Shown here: positions 35,799 to 45,200 of the stretch, piece after piece
How the letters are laid out: each line of letters starts with the position of its first letter
Position numbering within the stretch: the first letter of the stretch is position 1
DNA from: Agromyces lapidis
GTDB taxonomy: Bacteria; Actinomycetota; Actinomycetes; Actinomycetales; Microbacteriaceae
Reading direction: 5' to 3'
DNA: 64,000 nucleotides
Assembly: GCF_009749405.1 (NCBI RefSeq)
Contig: NZ_WBIQ01000002.1
Location: 1 to 64,000, forward strand
Notes under the pieces: generated by a model
What the model saw: only the letters and a program-made list of their open reading frames with translations
Database searches by the model: none
What the model was told of the DNA's origin: nothing
Position numbers and translations under genes: made by a program

Positions 35799-36997
35799 TG
35801 GCGGCGAGAAACCTGGGCTCGACCGAGACGGCGGCCGAGGCGTTCCTCAACGCGACCGTCGGCGGCGAGGCTGCGACCACCGAAGCGGCGACGAAGCGCC
35901 GTCGCGCACGATTCCACTCGCTCGAGGTCGCCGAGGTGCGCCCGCTCACGAGCGATGCCGTCGAGGTGACCTTCACCGTGCCGGTCGAGCTGGCCGAGGA
36001 GTACAGCTACCTGCCCGGGCAGTACGTCGCCCTCCGCAAGGAGCTCGAGGGGCACGAGCGCCGCCGCAGCTACTCGATCTGCCGCCCGCCGCGGGTCGCC
36101 GACGACGGCACCGGCCTCATCTCGGTCGGCATCAAGCGCGACCTCGGCGGCATCTTCTCGAGCTGGGCGAACAGCGAACTGCAGCCGGGCGACACCCTCG
36201 ACGTGATGAGCCCGCAGGGCACCTTCACCTCGACCCTCGACGCGCTCGACGGCAAGCACGTCGTCGCGATCGCGGCGGGCTCGGGCATCACGCCGCTCAT
36301 GGCGCTCGCGCAGACGGTGCTCGCCCGCTCCGAGACCTCCGAGTTCGAGCTCGTCTACACGAACCGCTCGACGCTCGACGTGATGTTCCTCGAGGAGCTC
36401 GCCGAGCTCAAGGATCGCTACCCCTCACGGCTCGCGCTGCACCACGTGCTCTCGCGCGAGCAGCGCACGGCGCCGATCCTCTCCGGGCGCATCGACGCCG
36501 AGAAGCTCGGGACGATGCTCGACGTGCTGATCCGGCCCGAGACGGTCGACGAGTGGTTCCTCTGCGGGCCGTTCGAGCTCGTGCAGCTCGCCCGCGACAC
36601 CCTCGAGGCGCGCGGCGTGCCCGCGGCGCACGTGCGCTACGAGCTGTTCACGACCGACGCCGATCGGGTCGAGCCGCGCCACGGGCGGCCGGTCGAGGTG
36701 AAGCAGGGCGAGGACACGGTCGCGATCGAGTTCACCCTCGACGGGCAGTCGTCGACCGTCGAGAGCCCGGTGTCGGCGAACGAGTCGATCCTGAACGCCG
36801 CGCTGCGGGTGCGTCCCGACGTGCCGTTCGCCTGCGCCGGCGGCGTGTGCGGCACTTGCCGTGCGCGGGTCGTCGAGGGCAGTGTGAACATGACCGAGAA
36901 CTACGCGCTCGAACCCGACGAGCTCGAGCGCGGCTACGTGCTCACCTGCCAGTCGCACCCGAAGTCCGAGCGCGTCGTCGTCGACTACGACGTCTAG
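35798..36997 (+). CDS. paaE: Phenylacetyl-CoA epoxidase reductase PaaE
   Basis: A 399-residue reductase with an FAD domain (RRSYSICRPP, about 86-95), an NADPH domain (AAGSGITPLMAL, about 158-169; FLCGPFELV) and a C-terminal plant-type 2Fe-2S ferredoxin (CAGGVCGTC, about 346-354, plus a later Cys in LTCQSHP). It passes electrons from NADPH to PaaA. The 40-residue N-terminal extension before the FAD domain is slightly long. ATG overlaps the paaD stop. Confidence 0.95.
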   Translation: MAARNLGSTETAAEAFLNATVGGEAATTEAATKRRRARFHSLEVAEVRPLTSDAVEVTFTVPVELAEEYSYLPGQYVALRKELEGHERRRSYSICRPPRVADDGTGLISVGIKRDLGGIFSSWANSELQPGDTLDVMSPQGTFTSTLDALDGKHVVAIAAGSGITPLMALAQTVLARSETSEFELVYTNRSTLDVMFLEELAELKDRYPSRLALHHVLSREQRTAPILSGRIDAEKLGTMLDVLIRPETVDEWFLCGPFELVQLARDTLEARGVPAAHVRYELFTTDADRVEPRHGRPVEVKQGEDTVAIEFTLDGQSSTVESPVSANESILNAALRVRPDVPFACAGGVCGTCRARVVEGSVNMTENYALEPDELERGYVLTCQSHPKSERVVVDYDV

Positions 36998-37014
36998 CAG
37001 TTCGCGCCTGGCGC

Positions 37015-37082
37015 TCCGGGGGTCGTTCTCCGGCAGAGGCAGCGTGCGTGGCCCATGCGGGTGGCGGAGAACGACCCCCGGA
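37015..37082. repeat. Perfect 18-bp inverted repeat between paaE and paaG
   Basis: TCCGGGGGTCGTTCTCCG (37015-37032) is exactly complementary to 37065-37082 across 32 bp. It begins 18 bp after the paaE stop and ends 20 bp before paaG. It may terminate or stabilise the paaA-E message, or be a dispersed element. Confidence 0.85.
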
Positions 37083-37102
37083 ACGCAATTGGAGGATCGA
37101 AG

Positions 37103-37888
37103 ATGATCGAACTGAGCACCATGGACGGCGTCGCCGAGATCGTGCTGAACGCGCCCGAGAAGCTCAACTCGCTCGATGCGGCGGCGCTCGGCGAGCTCAG
37201 CGCCGCCTACGCGGAGGCAGAGCGCCTCGCGGGAAGCGGAGACATCCGGGCGCTCGTGCTGCGCGGCGAGGGGCGCGCGTTCTGCGCGGGCCGCGACATC
37301 TCGGGCGTCGACCCCCGCGAGGACGACGTGCAGGGCTACCTCGGCGGGCTCGTCGAGCCGCTGCTGCAGCGCATGGCCGCGATCCCGGTGCCGACGTTCG
37401 CCGTCGCGCACGGTGCGTGCCTCGGCGTCGGACTCGGGCTGCTCATCGCGAGCGACATCGTCTACGTCGCCGACACCGCCAAGATCGGCTCGCCGTTCGC
37501 GAACCTCGGCGCGACCCTCGATTCGGGCGGCCACGCCCTCTTCGTCGAGCGCCTCGGCGCGCACCGCACGATGGACCTCATCGTCAGCGGCCGGCTCATG
37601 ACGGGTGCCGAGGCAGTCGCCGCGGGCCTGTTCTCCCAGGTGTTCCCCGCCGACGAGGTGCTGGATGCCACCCGCTCCGCGGCAGCTCGGGCGGCGCAGG
37701 GCGCCACGCAGGCGTTCGTCGCCTCGAAGCGGCTCGTCGCGTCGCTGCGCGACCAGCGGCTCGGGCTCTGGGCGTCGATGGTCGAGGAGAACCGTGCGCA
37801 GGCCGCGCTCTGCGACACCGCCGACTACCGCGAGGGCTTCGCCGCGTTCCAGGAGAAGCGGAAGCCCGAGTTCACGGGGCGCGGCTGA
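37103..37888 (+). CDS. paaG: Enoyl-CoA hydratase/isomerase, probable epoxyphenylacetyl-CoA isomerase PaaG
   Basis: A 261-residue crotonase-fold protein: NAPEKLNSLD near 13, FCAGRDISGVDP near 68, and HGACLGVGLGLLIASDIVYVA near 101-121. The hydratase-type glutamates are not evident at the usual places, and PaaG-type isomerases also lack one of them, so ring-1,2-epoxyphenylacetyl-CoA isomerisation fits. GGAGG precedes ATG at 37103. Its place behind paaE supports the assignment. Confidence 0.82.
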   Translation: MIELSTMDGVAEIVLNAPEKLNSLDAAALGELSAAYAEAERLAGSGDIRALVLRGEGRAFCAGRDISGVDPREDDVQGYLGGLVEPLLQRMAAIPVPTFAVAHGACLGVGLGLLIASDIVYVADTAKIGSPFANLGATLDSGGHALFVERLGAHRTMDLIVSGRLMTGAEAVAAGLFSQVFPADEVLDATRSAAARAAQGATQAFVASKRLVASLRDQRLGLWASMVEENRAQAALCDTADYREGFAAFQEKRKPEFTGRG

Positions 37889-37956
37889 GCCAAGAGCGGA
37901 GGAGCGCGCCGTGCCCGCTAGGCTGGCGGTCACGTTCATCGGAGCTGTGGGGGATT

Positions 37957-38232
37957 GTGCCGAATCTGCTGATCGAGCGCTCAGCGCTCGACGAGGTGAC
38001 GCGCGGGCTCGAGCGCACGGCTGAACTCATCGACCGCCGCCGCGAGGTCGCCCGGTGCGAGGGCGCGATGTTCGGCTCGACGATCGTCGAAGCCGCCGTC
38101 GAGGAGGCCGTCTCGGTGCTCGAAGCGCGTCGCTCGGTCATCGAACGACTGCTTCGCGAGTTCGCCGCACATCCCACACGAGTGGTCGACGACTTCGCCG
38201 ACCTCGACGTGGCGATCGCCGGTGGCATCTGA
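37957..38232 (+). CDS. Small helical protein heading a T7SS-like operon
   Basis: A 91-residue, mostly helical, charged protein from GTG at 37957 (PNLLIERSALDEVTRGLERT; later SVIERLLREFAAHPTRVVDD). No named family is recognised; its length and position resemble the small chaperone- or WXG100-like partners of type VII effectors. Its stop overlaps the next ATG (TGATG). A possible -10 (TAGGCT, 37919-37924) lies upstream. Confidence 0.65.
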   Translation: MPNLLIERSALDEVTRGLERTAELIDRRREVARCEGAMFGSTIVEAAVEEAVSVLEARRSVIERLLREFAAHPTRVVDDFADLDVAIAGGI

Positions 38233-38918
38233 TGGCGTGGACCTGGGAAAATCCCGGCGCTGGTTCGCCCGGTTCGGTCCGCGAGGCGGCCGGTGTGCGC
38301 AGCGACGCCGCCGTCGACGCCGGTGAAGCGAGGCGGCGTGTGGGCGAAGCCGGGGCCGTGTCCGACGAGGTGTGGCTCGGTGCGGCGAAAGAGAGGTTCT
38401 CGGCCAGGGCCTCGGAGATCGGTCCCGAACTTCGGCACCTCGCCGACGGCTGGAGCGAGCAGGCCAAGGTGCTTGCGGTCTTCGCCGACGAACTCGAAGC
38501 GTTGCGTGCACGCCAGGCATCGCTCGATCGGGAGCGCCTCAACACCGACGAGGAGCTCGCGACCCTCTTCGCGGAGCTCGCGACGGTCTCACGCGACGAG
38601 GCACTCATGATGAAGGACCCGCTGCTCTTCGCCGATTGGGATCGCAACCGCGATGACGTCCAATGGCGGATCGATCGAGCCGAGGCGCGGCAGGCCCAAC
38701 TGACCGCGAACTGGAACCGACTCGTCGCAGATCGCGAAGACCTCGACCGTCGCACGGTCGCGGCGTTGCAGTCGCGTGAGATCGTCGGCGGTATGTGGGG
38801 CTTCGGCGCAGCGGCGAGTTCTCCCAGCGGTCGAGCGCTTCGATCGAATGGCACGGATGTCCGAAGTCGAGCTTGCGATCCTCTTCGAGAGCCACCCCGA
38901 ACTGCTCGCAGAAGCTGA
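38232..38918 (+). CDS. WXG-like helical N-terminal part of a probable Abhydrolase_8-type effector (apparent frameshift near 38825)
   Basis: As read, 228 residues. Residues 1-195 are alpha-helical and WXG100/LXG-like (SDEVWLGAAKERFSARASEI near 45, long charged helices after it). After residue about 198 the frame enters a different composition (RSNGTDVRSRACDPL) and stops at 38918. At 38823-38826 (CCC then A) a +1 shift would join it to the next frame as AAASSP-AVERFDRMARMSEVEL, which matches the usual domain order of such proteins. The last 30 residues are therefore probably not genuine. Confidence 0.6.
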   Translation: MAWTWENPGAGSPGSVREAAGVRSDAAVDAGEARRRVGEAGAVSDEVWLGAAKERFSARASEIGPELRHLADGWSEQAKVLAVFADELEALRARQASLDRERLNTDEELATLFAELATVSRDEALMMKDPLLFADWDRNRDDVQWRIDRAEARQAQLTANWNRLVADREDLDRRTVAALQSREIVGGMWGFGAAASSPSGRALRSNGTDVRSRACDPLREPPRTARRS

Positions 38919-40026
38919 AGCGAACGATCCCTCGGTGATCGCCGAATGGTGGGGCTCGCTCGACAACGGTCAACGTGTGTCGCTGTTCGCCGGTGCGACC
39001 GCGCTCGTGGGCGCACTCAACGGGCTTCCGATCCTCGTGCGCGTCGCGGCGAACCGGCGAAACGCGAGGCGCATCCTCGATGCGTCCCGGCAGCGACTGG
39101 ACACCTTGGAAGAACGGCGCGAACTCCGCGAGCGAGTGCCGCACGGTGGGCGGAGCGAGGAGACAGACCTCCTGAGGAAACAGATCGCCTACCTCGAACA
39201 AGTGGTCGACGGAGACATCCAGCTGTACCTCTACCAACCCGAGAACGATCGCATCATCGAGTTGATCGGCGACCCGACGACCGCGAAGCGCGTCATGTCA
39301 TTCATGCCGGGCACGAATGCCAGTCTGGAGCTCATGTACGACGGACTGGTCGATCCGGATGATCCCTACCGTTCGGGTTCTCAACAGGAGTTCACCGCAT
39401 GGCAGGTCGCGAACGGCGGCGGGGACCTGCTCGGCTTCGTGTTCAAGGACGGGACCTTCCCGCAGCTCGATGAGTTGGTGTGGAACGGCCCGCAGCTGAA
39501 CGGAGCCGCCGATTCGATCGGGTCGAAGTACGCGGCGTTCCACCAGGGGCTCGATTCCGTCGGCTTCGCCGATTTTCCGCGGGCCAGCATCGAGCACAGT
39601 TTCGGCTCGGCCCCCGCCGGAGAGGCAGAGAAGGTGGTCGACTTCGATACCAGAGTCCTGTTGGCGCCGATCGGGATGAAGGCCGGCTGGCAAGCCGACC
39701 CGAAGACCGAGTACTTCGTGTACGCGGCCGAGGATGACATCAACAAACGCTTCTACAACGCGCACATTCCGTTGCCTGTGATCGACGGGCTCGGCTACGG
39801 GTTCTCGCCTGAGTCGGGAGGTGCGCTCGTGGTCCGCGAGAGCGGTATCCCGGCAGAGAACGAGTTCTGGAAGGGGGCCACAACGGTCGGCGGTCCGGTA
39901 GGTGCGTTCGTCGGCGAGGTCTGGCGGATCGGCGACTCGATCGATCATCACAATCGGATCATCTCCTCGACGGACAATCAACGAGTTCTAGGCGATGTCC
40001 GCGAGCTGATCCGGAGGACGAGATGA
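38848..40026 (+). CDS. Probable Abhydrolase_8 (DUF1023-like) domain of the same effector, in the +1 frame
   Basis: 392 residues from ATG 38848, which lacks a ribosome site; the frame is open back to 38776. MSEVELAILFESHPELLAEA and EWWGSLDNGQR match the linker found between helical and hydrolase parts of DUF1023-like proteins. FMPGTNASLEL and EHSFGSAP (Ser251 as candidate nucleophile) resemble the oxyanion and nucleophile turns, but the rest of the triad is unclear. It overlaps the upstream frame by 71 bp, unlike the 4-bp overlaps elsewhere in this operon, so one broken or frameshifted gene (38232-40026) is more likely. Confidence 0.65.
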   Translation: MARMSEVELAILFESHPELLAEAEANDPSVIAEWWGSLDNGQRVSLFAGATALVGALNGLPILVRVAANRRNARRILDASRQRLDTLEERRELRERVPHGGRSEETDLLRKQIAYLEQVVDGDIQLYLYQPENDRIIELIGDPTTAKRVMSFMPGTNASLELMYDGLVDPDDPYRSGSQQEFTAWQVANGGGDLLGFVFKDGTFPQLDELVWNGPQLNGAADSIGSKYAAFHQGLDSVGFADFPRASIEHSFGSAPAGEAEKVVDFDTRVLLAPIGMKAGWQADPKTEYFVYAAEDDINKRFYNAHIPLPVIDGLGYGFSPESGGALVVRESGIPAENEFWKGATTVGGPVGAFVGEVWRIGDSIDHHNRIISSTDNQRVLGDVRELIRRTR

Positions 40027-40493
40027 GACAGAACTACTGCCTCGGCGTGACGTTGGTCGTCGCGGGCCTTTCGCTGACCGGGTGCGCGACTGTACCTGAC
40101 TTTGATTCGGCGCGCGACGAGGTGCGTGACGACATGCAGACGATCGTCGATCTACTTCCGGCAGGCTCGGTCGATCACGTCGAGGACCCGATCCCACGAG
40201 GATTCGTCTCGTGCGATGGAGGCGGCATGTACACAGGCAGGTGGCTCGTCTACCTCGACGATCCACGCCGCGTCGGTGTGGAGGTGGCCGCGCTCCGTGT
40301 GGCGGCGGCCAGCGAAGGCTATGTCGAGGATGCGAAGCTCGAGAGCGACGATCAGTTGTTCCGAGTCCGACAGCCCACAGATCCGGAGGGCGTCCTCGTC
40401 TCAGTCGGACAGTATGAAGACCTCGGTGGCACCCCATACATCGAGATCATGGGATTCGCCCGCTGCAGTCAGAAGCCGGAAGGCGTCGAATGA
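40023..40493 (+). CDS. Hypothetical lipoprotein of the T7SS-like operon
   Basis: A 156-residue protein with a signal peptide and lipobox LTGC (Cys about 21). The mature part is small, acidic and has two further cysteines (SCDGGG, FARCSQ). Its start overlaps the hydrolase stop by 4 bp (ATGA). It may be an immunity or surface partner of the upstream effector; this is inference. Codon use is less GC-rich than in the flanking genes. Confidence 0.75.
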   Translation: MRQNYCLGVTLVVAGLSLTGCATVPDFDSARDEVRDDMQTIVDLLPAGSVDHVEDPIPRGFVSCDGGGMYTGRWLVYLDDPRRVGVEVAALRVAAASEGYVEDAKLESDDQLFRVRQPTDPEGVLVSVGQYEDLGGTPYIEIMGFARCSQKPEGVE

Positions 40494-40930
40494 GTGGAGA
40501 CGGCATGAGCGATCGGGCGCCCGAGGCGCAGCGCATCGAAGGCGACGCCGACATCGGGGGCGCCCGGGTGCACCCCGAGCCGATCGTCGGCGGCAAGGCC
40601 AGTTCGGTACCGGCATCGACGGGGGGTGATGCGGTCGGCGCGGTGATCCTGCTCGTGGTGATGGGGGTCGTCGCGCTCGTTGCGATCTTCTACGGAATTC
40701 TCATCGCGGCTGCTTCGTCTTGCTATGGGGACTGCAACGCGATGCTGATCGGTGCGGGTGCCGTCATCGGAACCTTCGGCCCACTGGTCATCGCCATCGT
40801 CGCCCTCGTGTTCACCCTCATGCAGATCGGGCAGCGCAAGCACGCCGTCGGGGTACCGCTGCTCGCGACCTTCGGGATCGTGTTCATCGCGATCTTCGCC
40901 AACGGCATCGCCTCAGCCGGGGTCGGGTAG
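40490..40930 (+). CDS. Hypothetical membrane protein of the T7SS-like operon
   Basis: A 146-residue protein with a hydrophilic N-terminus and three hydrophobic helices (about 48-75, 84-106, 118-140), with a CYGDC pair between the first two. ATG at 40490 overlaps the lipoprotein stop (ATGA); a second ATG at 40505 is possible. No family is recognised. Like the lipoprotein it could be an immunity or export factor. Confidence 0.7.
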   Translation: MSGDGMSDRAPEAQRIEGDADIGGARVHPEPIVGGKASSVPASTGGDAVGAVILLVVMGVVALVAIFYGILIAAASSCYGDCNAMLIGAGAVIGTFGPLVIAIVALVFTLMQIGQRKHAVGVPLLATFGIVFIAIFANGIASAGVG

Positions 40931-40979
40931 CACCGCCAGCACGACGAGCGTGGGCGAGCGCTGCGGTCGGGCCGCGGCG

Positions 40980-42113
40980 TCAGGCGAGCGATTCGAGCAG
41001 CGGGATGCAGAACCAGATCCCGACCATGACGACGATCGGCAGGAACGCGAGCAGCGGGATGCGCTGCTTCAGCCGCCGACCCTGTGGAGCGACGCCGCGG
41101 GGCATCGAGGGGATCGGGCCGAGGGTCGGCGCGACGTCGGCGCTCTGCTCGGCGAGGCGCTCGTCGCGCCAGCGCTCCCACCGCGCGAGCTTCGCGTTCA
41201 GCGCGTCGACGGTCGAGAAGACCCACTCCCACATCGCCGGGTCGGCGCTCGAGAACGATCGTCCGCCGCTGGCGTACACGTAGAGGCGGTCGTCGACGAT
41301 CTCGACATCGAGATCGGCGCCGGCATCGACGAAACGCGCCATGACGTCGGGCGTGAACAGGTAGAGGGCGTCGGCCTCGTAGCCTTCTGGGCAGTACAGG
41401 GCGAACGAGCGGTCGAAGTCGCCCTCGAGTGAAAGGCGCTGCGCGGACGCGAGGGCGACGGGCAGGTTCGAGCCGAGCAGTTTCGAGTCGTTGCCGACCC
41501 CGTCGAGCACGATGTGCGGCAGCGTGCGGTCGAGCGCGAACGCGAGGTACGACCAGCGGAACGTCTCGTGCGTCTTCGTCGTCTTCTGGACGTACCGGTA
41601 GTTCGCGATCTCGACGGCCCGCGGGTGCGACAGGCGCACGATCTCGCTCGCAGCGCGATCGCTGCCGAGCGCGAAGATCATTCCGGGTGCCTCCGGCTCG
41701 GCGATGCGCGGCACGAACTCGAATCCGTTCGCGGCAGCGAAACGACTGACCCTGAAGCGCGCCTCGCCCTCGAGGCGGGACGACTTCACCGCGTACCAGC
41801 CGAAGCCCGCGATGATCGTCACGGCACCGGCGAACGCGATCGGGAACACCAGGTCGCCGGGGATCCCGACGCCCGTGGAGGCCTCGAGCACTCCGTCGAC
41901 GAGCATCACGACGAAGAGGAGCGGCAGGGCGACGATGACCGCCGCGAACCCGCCGAGGAGGAGCCCGAAGAGCACGCCGTACCAGCGGATGCCGCCGCCA
42001 CTCGCCCGGAGGCCGTTGCGGACCTCGTAGTCGCGCACGGCGGCGTGATCGACCGGATCCAGGAGCGGGGCGGGGTCGAACCGCGGGTTCGTGGTCTGCC
42101 GGATGTCGCTCAT
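40980..42113 (-). CDS. Hypothetical membrane protein (DUF3137-like)
   Basis: A 377-residue protein with two N-terminal membrane helices (about 46-73 and 90-110), a large soluble domain (about 115-320) and one C-terminal helix (about 350-372). The soluble domain has the look of DUF3137-type proteins (EGEARFRVSRFAAANGFEF, then RWSYLAFALDRTLPHIVLD). Function is unknown. Convergent with the operon ending at 40930, with only 49 bp between stops. Confidence 0.72.
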   Translation of the reverse strand: MSDIRQTTNPRFDPAPLLDPVDHAAVRDYEVRNGLRASGGGIRWYGVLFGLLLGGFAAVIVALPLLFVVMLVDGVLEASTGVGIPGDLVFPIAFAGAVTIIAGFGWYAVKSSRLEGEARFRVSRFAAANGFEFVPRIAEPEAPGMIFALGSDRAASEIVRLSHPRAVEIANYRYVQKTTKTHETFRWSYLAFALDRTLPHIVLDGVGNDSKLLGSNLPVALASAQRLSLEGDFDRSFALYCPEGYEADALYLFTPDVMARFVDAGADLDVEIVDDRLYVYASGGRSFSSADPAMWEWVFSTVDALNAKLARWERWRDERLAEQSADVAPTLGPIPSMPRGVAPQGRRLKQRIPLLAFLPIVVMVGIWFCIPLLESLA

Positions 42114-42229
42114 CCCGCAGATCGTACCGGTGCCTGCGCGCGGCGCGGGTGCTCGCCGCTCGGGTGTCGATGCCGGGCTTCGGGACCTTCCGTTCGAGAC
42201 AGCCCCTCTGCTAGCATCCGACGGTAATC

Positions 42230-42238
42230 TTGCAGCAA
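42230..42238. promoter_or_regulatory. Short dyad in AT-rich promoter region of the glycosidase
   Basis: TTGCAGCAA is a 9-bp palindrome inside an AT-rich stretch (about 42222-42275), unlike its surroundings, 52 bp before the glycosidase ATG. A LacI-type regulator is a possible ligand, but no such gene is present. Confidence 0.3.
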
Positions 42239-42289
42239 ATTTACAGAAGATCGTTGGAAATCAGCAGGCCATCACTCGAAGGAGAGTCC

Positions 42290-45200
42290 ATGCCGGCACG
42301 ACCCCATCGTCCAACCCGACTCAGCGGGACCGAGCATCGTGCGCCGCAGGCAGGCGTGCGTTCCGCCGTCGCCTCGATCGCCGCGGGCGCGGTCGTCGCG
42401 GCGGGCCTCGCCCTCGGCTCGGCGCCCGCGGCCGCCGCCGAGGCGTCACTGCTCGTCAACGGCGGCTTCGAACTCGGCGCCGCACCCTGGATGTTCGCCG
42501 GCGGTGCTGGCATCGCGACGAACAACCCGCACTCCGGATCCGCGCTCGCCTATCTCGACGATGGCGCCGCGAACTCGATCTCGCAGGACCTCGCCGTGCC
42601 GACCGGCGGCGAATACCGCGCCGAGGCGTGGGTGGCGACCGGGGGCGCCGGCGGCGTCTTCGGGCTGCGCGACGCGAACGGGGTGATCGCCTCGCTCGAA
42701 CTGCCGAGCGCGGCGGGCTATCGCCACTACAGCCTGCCCGGCGTCGACCTCCCGGCGGGCGCCGACGTGCAGGTGTTCTTCACCGGCGGAAGCGAGTGGA
42801 CGAACATCGACGACGTCACCCTGACCCGTGACATCCGAGTGCTCGACACGTTCGCGATCGCCGGTCAACAGGGGCCGACGTCGATCGACGCGGAGGCCGG
42901 GACCATCTCGCTCCAGGTGCCGTACGACCGCGACGTCACGAGTCTCGCGGCCACGGTCGAGCTCGCCGACGGCGCCCTCATGCAGCCCGACCCGAGTGAA
43001 CCGCGCGACTACCGCGAACCGGTCGAGTTCACGGTGCGCGACCGCGACGGCGCCGAGACGCGGTGGACCGTCACCGTCGTCCGCGAGCCGAAGAGCATCG
43101 TCATCCAGAGCGCCGACCAGGCGCTCACCGACGCGTTCAACTGGTCGAAGTGGCGCGCCCGTCAGCACGTGCAGACCGGCAGGTCCGGCCCGATCAACGT
43201 GAACGGCGACACCCCCGGCCCGACCCGGGTGGACTACATCCCCTCGTACTGGGCCGGCTACGCCCACCGCACCGCGTTCTACTCGCGCGACTTCGTGCAC
43301 CAGGCGAGCGGCGCCCACCTGCTCGGTCTCGAAGCCGAGAACAAGTCCATGCTCACCGCATTCGCGGGCACCGCGAACGCATCGCGGAAGTGGTACCCCC
43401 TCTGGGCGCTCAACTTCGACGGCAGCCCGTACACGATCGACTACAAGAGCGACGACAACTTCGTGCGCGAGGTGCCCGCCGTGTTCGAACTCGTCGAGGA
43501 GGCCGCCGAGCAATACCGCTGGACCGGCGACGCCGACTATCTCGACGACCCGGTGCTCTGGCAGTACTACTCGAAAGCGGTGACCGACTTCGTCGCCCTG
43601 CATGATGCGCGCCTCCCGAACGGCGTCGCCGAGGGCACCGGCCGGGGCATTTTCGCCGGTGCGGCGAGCTACGACGAGCGGCCAGGCGTCGAGGCGATCG
43701 AGGCCGGCGACGGCATCGCCTCGCAGTACGCCGCCTATCGGGCGTTCGCCTCCATGGCCGCGGCCAAGGGCGAGCAGGCACTCGCCGACGAGTTCACGAC
43801 GAAGGCCGATGAGCTGCAGCGCTACTTCAACGAGGAATGGGGCATCACCGATGCGCAGGCCGAGTACGTGCGGGCGCGCAACGGCGAAGGCGAGCCGGTG
43901 CTCGGGTTCGGGCGCGAGCCGAGCGCGTTCGAGGCGATCAAGAAGATCATCGACCCCGACGCCAAGCGCAGTTACGACTTCCTGCCGTATCTCGACCGGA
44001 TGTTCGCCGAGGACCGTCCCGAGAACATCGAGGCGCTCACCTACGTTCCGGACGCGCTGTTCGAGTACGGGCACGACGCGGAGGCCTACGCCTGGATGCA
44101 GGACATCGTCTCCCACCTGCACGAACCCCACGTGGTCTCGCAGCAGGGCGTGAACGGCGACTACCCCGAGACCAGCTTCACGCTCGTGTCGCAGACGGTC
44201 GAGGGCCTCGCCGGCGTCGAGCCGAACGCGCCCAAGCACGCCGTCGCGGTCGAGTCCCATCTGCCCGAGGCGCTGCCGTGGCTCGAGCTCGACCACGTCG
44301 CGGTCGGCGAGCACCGCTTCGGCGTCCGTCACGAGGGACGCACCTCGACCGTCGTGACCCACGAGGAGGGGCCGCAGCGGCTGGCCACCACGGTGCGATT
44401 CGACGGCGGGTGGAAGTGGATCGTCGTGGAGGGTGGGAAGACCAAGCCCGAGCTGCGGCACGTCAACGGCCGTGCGGTCAGCGAGCTGACCGTCGACCTC
44501 CCCGTCGGCGCGTCGGTCGAGTTCCGGGCGCAGGGGGCGCTCCGCGAGCAGCAGCACGGCGACACCATCCTCACCCACCCCGCCGAGTTCGAGCTCGCAG
44601 CGCCCGCCGACGAGGCGGTGCGCGTGGCGACCACCCCCAAGCTCGACTGGCAGCGCTCGGAGAACGCCGACGAGTACCGGGTCGTCGTCGCTCGCGACCG
44701 CGCGCTGTCCGACGTCGTCAACGAGCGCACCGTGCGCGGCAGCTCGGTGCGCCTGAAGCAGGAGCTCCAGCCGGATCGGCGCTACTTCTGGTCGGTCACG
44801 GCCGTGAACTCCGAGACGGGGCAGCGCCTCGCCGCGAGCGAGGTGCGCTCGTTCCGCACGAAGCCGACCACGGCGCCCGCGGCCCCGACCGGCGTCGAGG
44901 CGTACCGCTCGGGCGACAAGGTCGTCGTGCTGTGGGAGACGGCCGAGGACGCCGTGAGCAGCGTCGTCTGGCGGGCGCCCGCCGGGTCCGATGACTTCGT
45001 CGAGCTCGCCTCCGGCGTCGGCGGATCGTCGTTCGTCGACACGGATGCCCCGGGAGGGCCGTACCGCTATCGGGTCGCCGCGGCGAACGAACTCGGCACC
45101 GGCGAGGCGACCACGGTCGAGGAGGTGAGCTCGCCCGATGAGGTGGACTCGTACCTCAGCGACCGCGAATGGCTCTCCGCGACGACCGGCTGGGGCACGA

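Noticed and set aside
38848..40026. Standard secreted lipase
   Set aside because: No signal peptide, and the context is a WXG-like helical partner frame; only part of a catalytic triad is visible.
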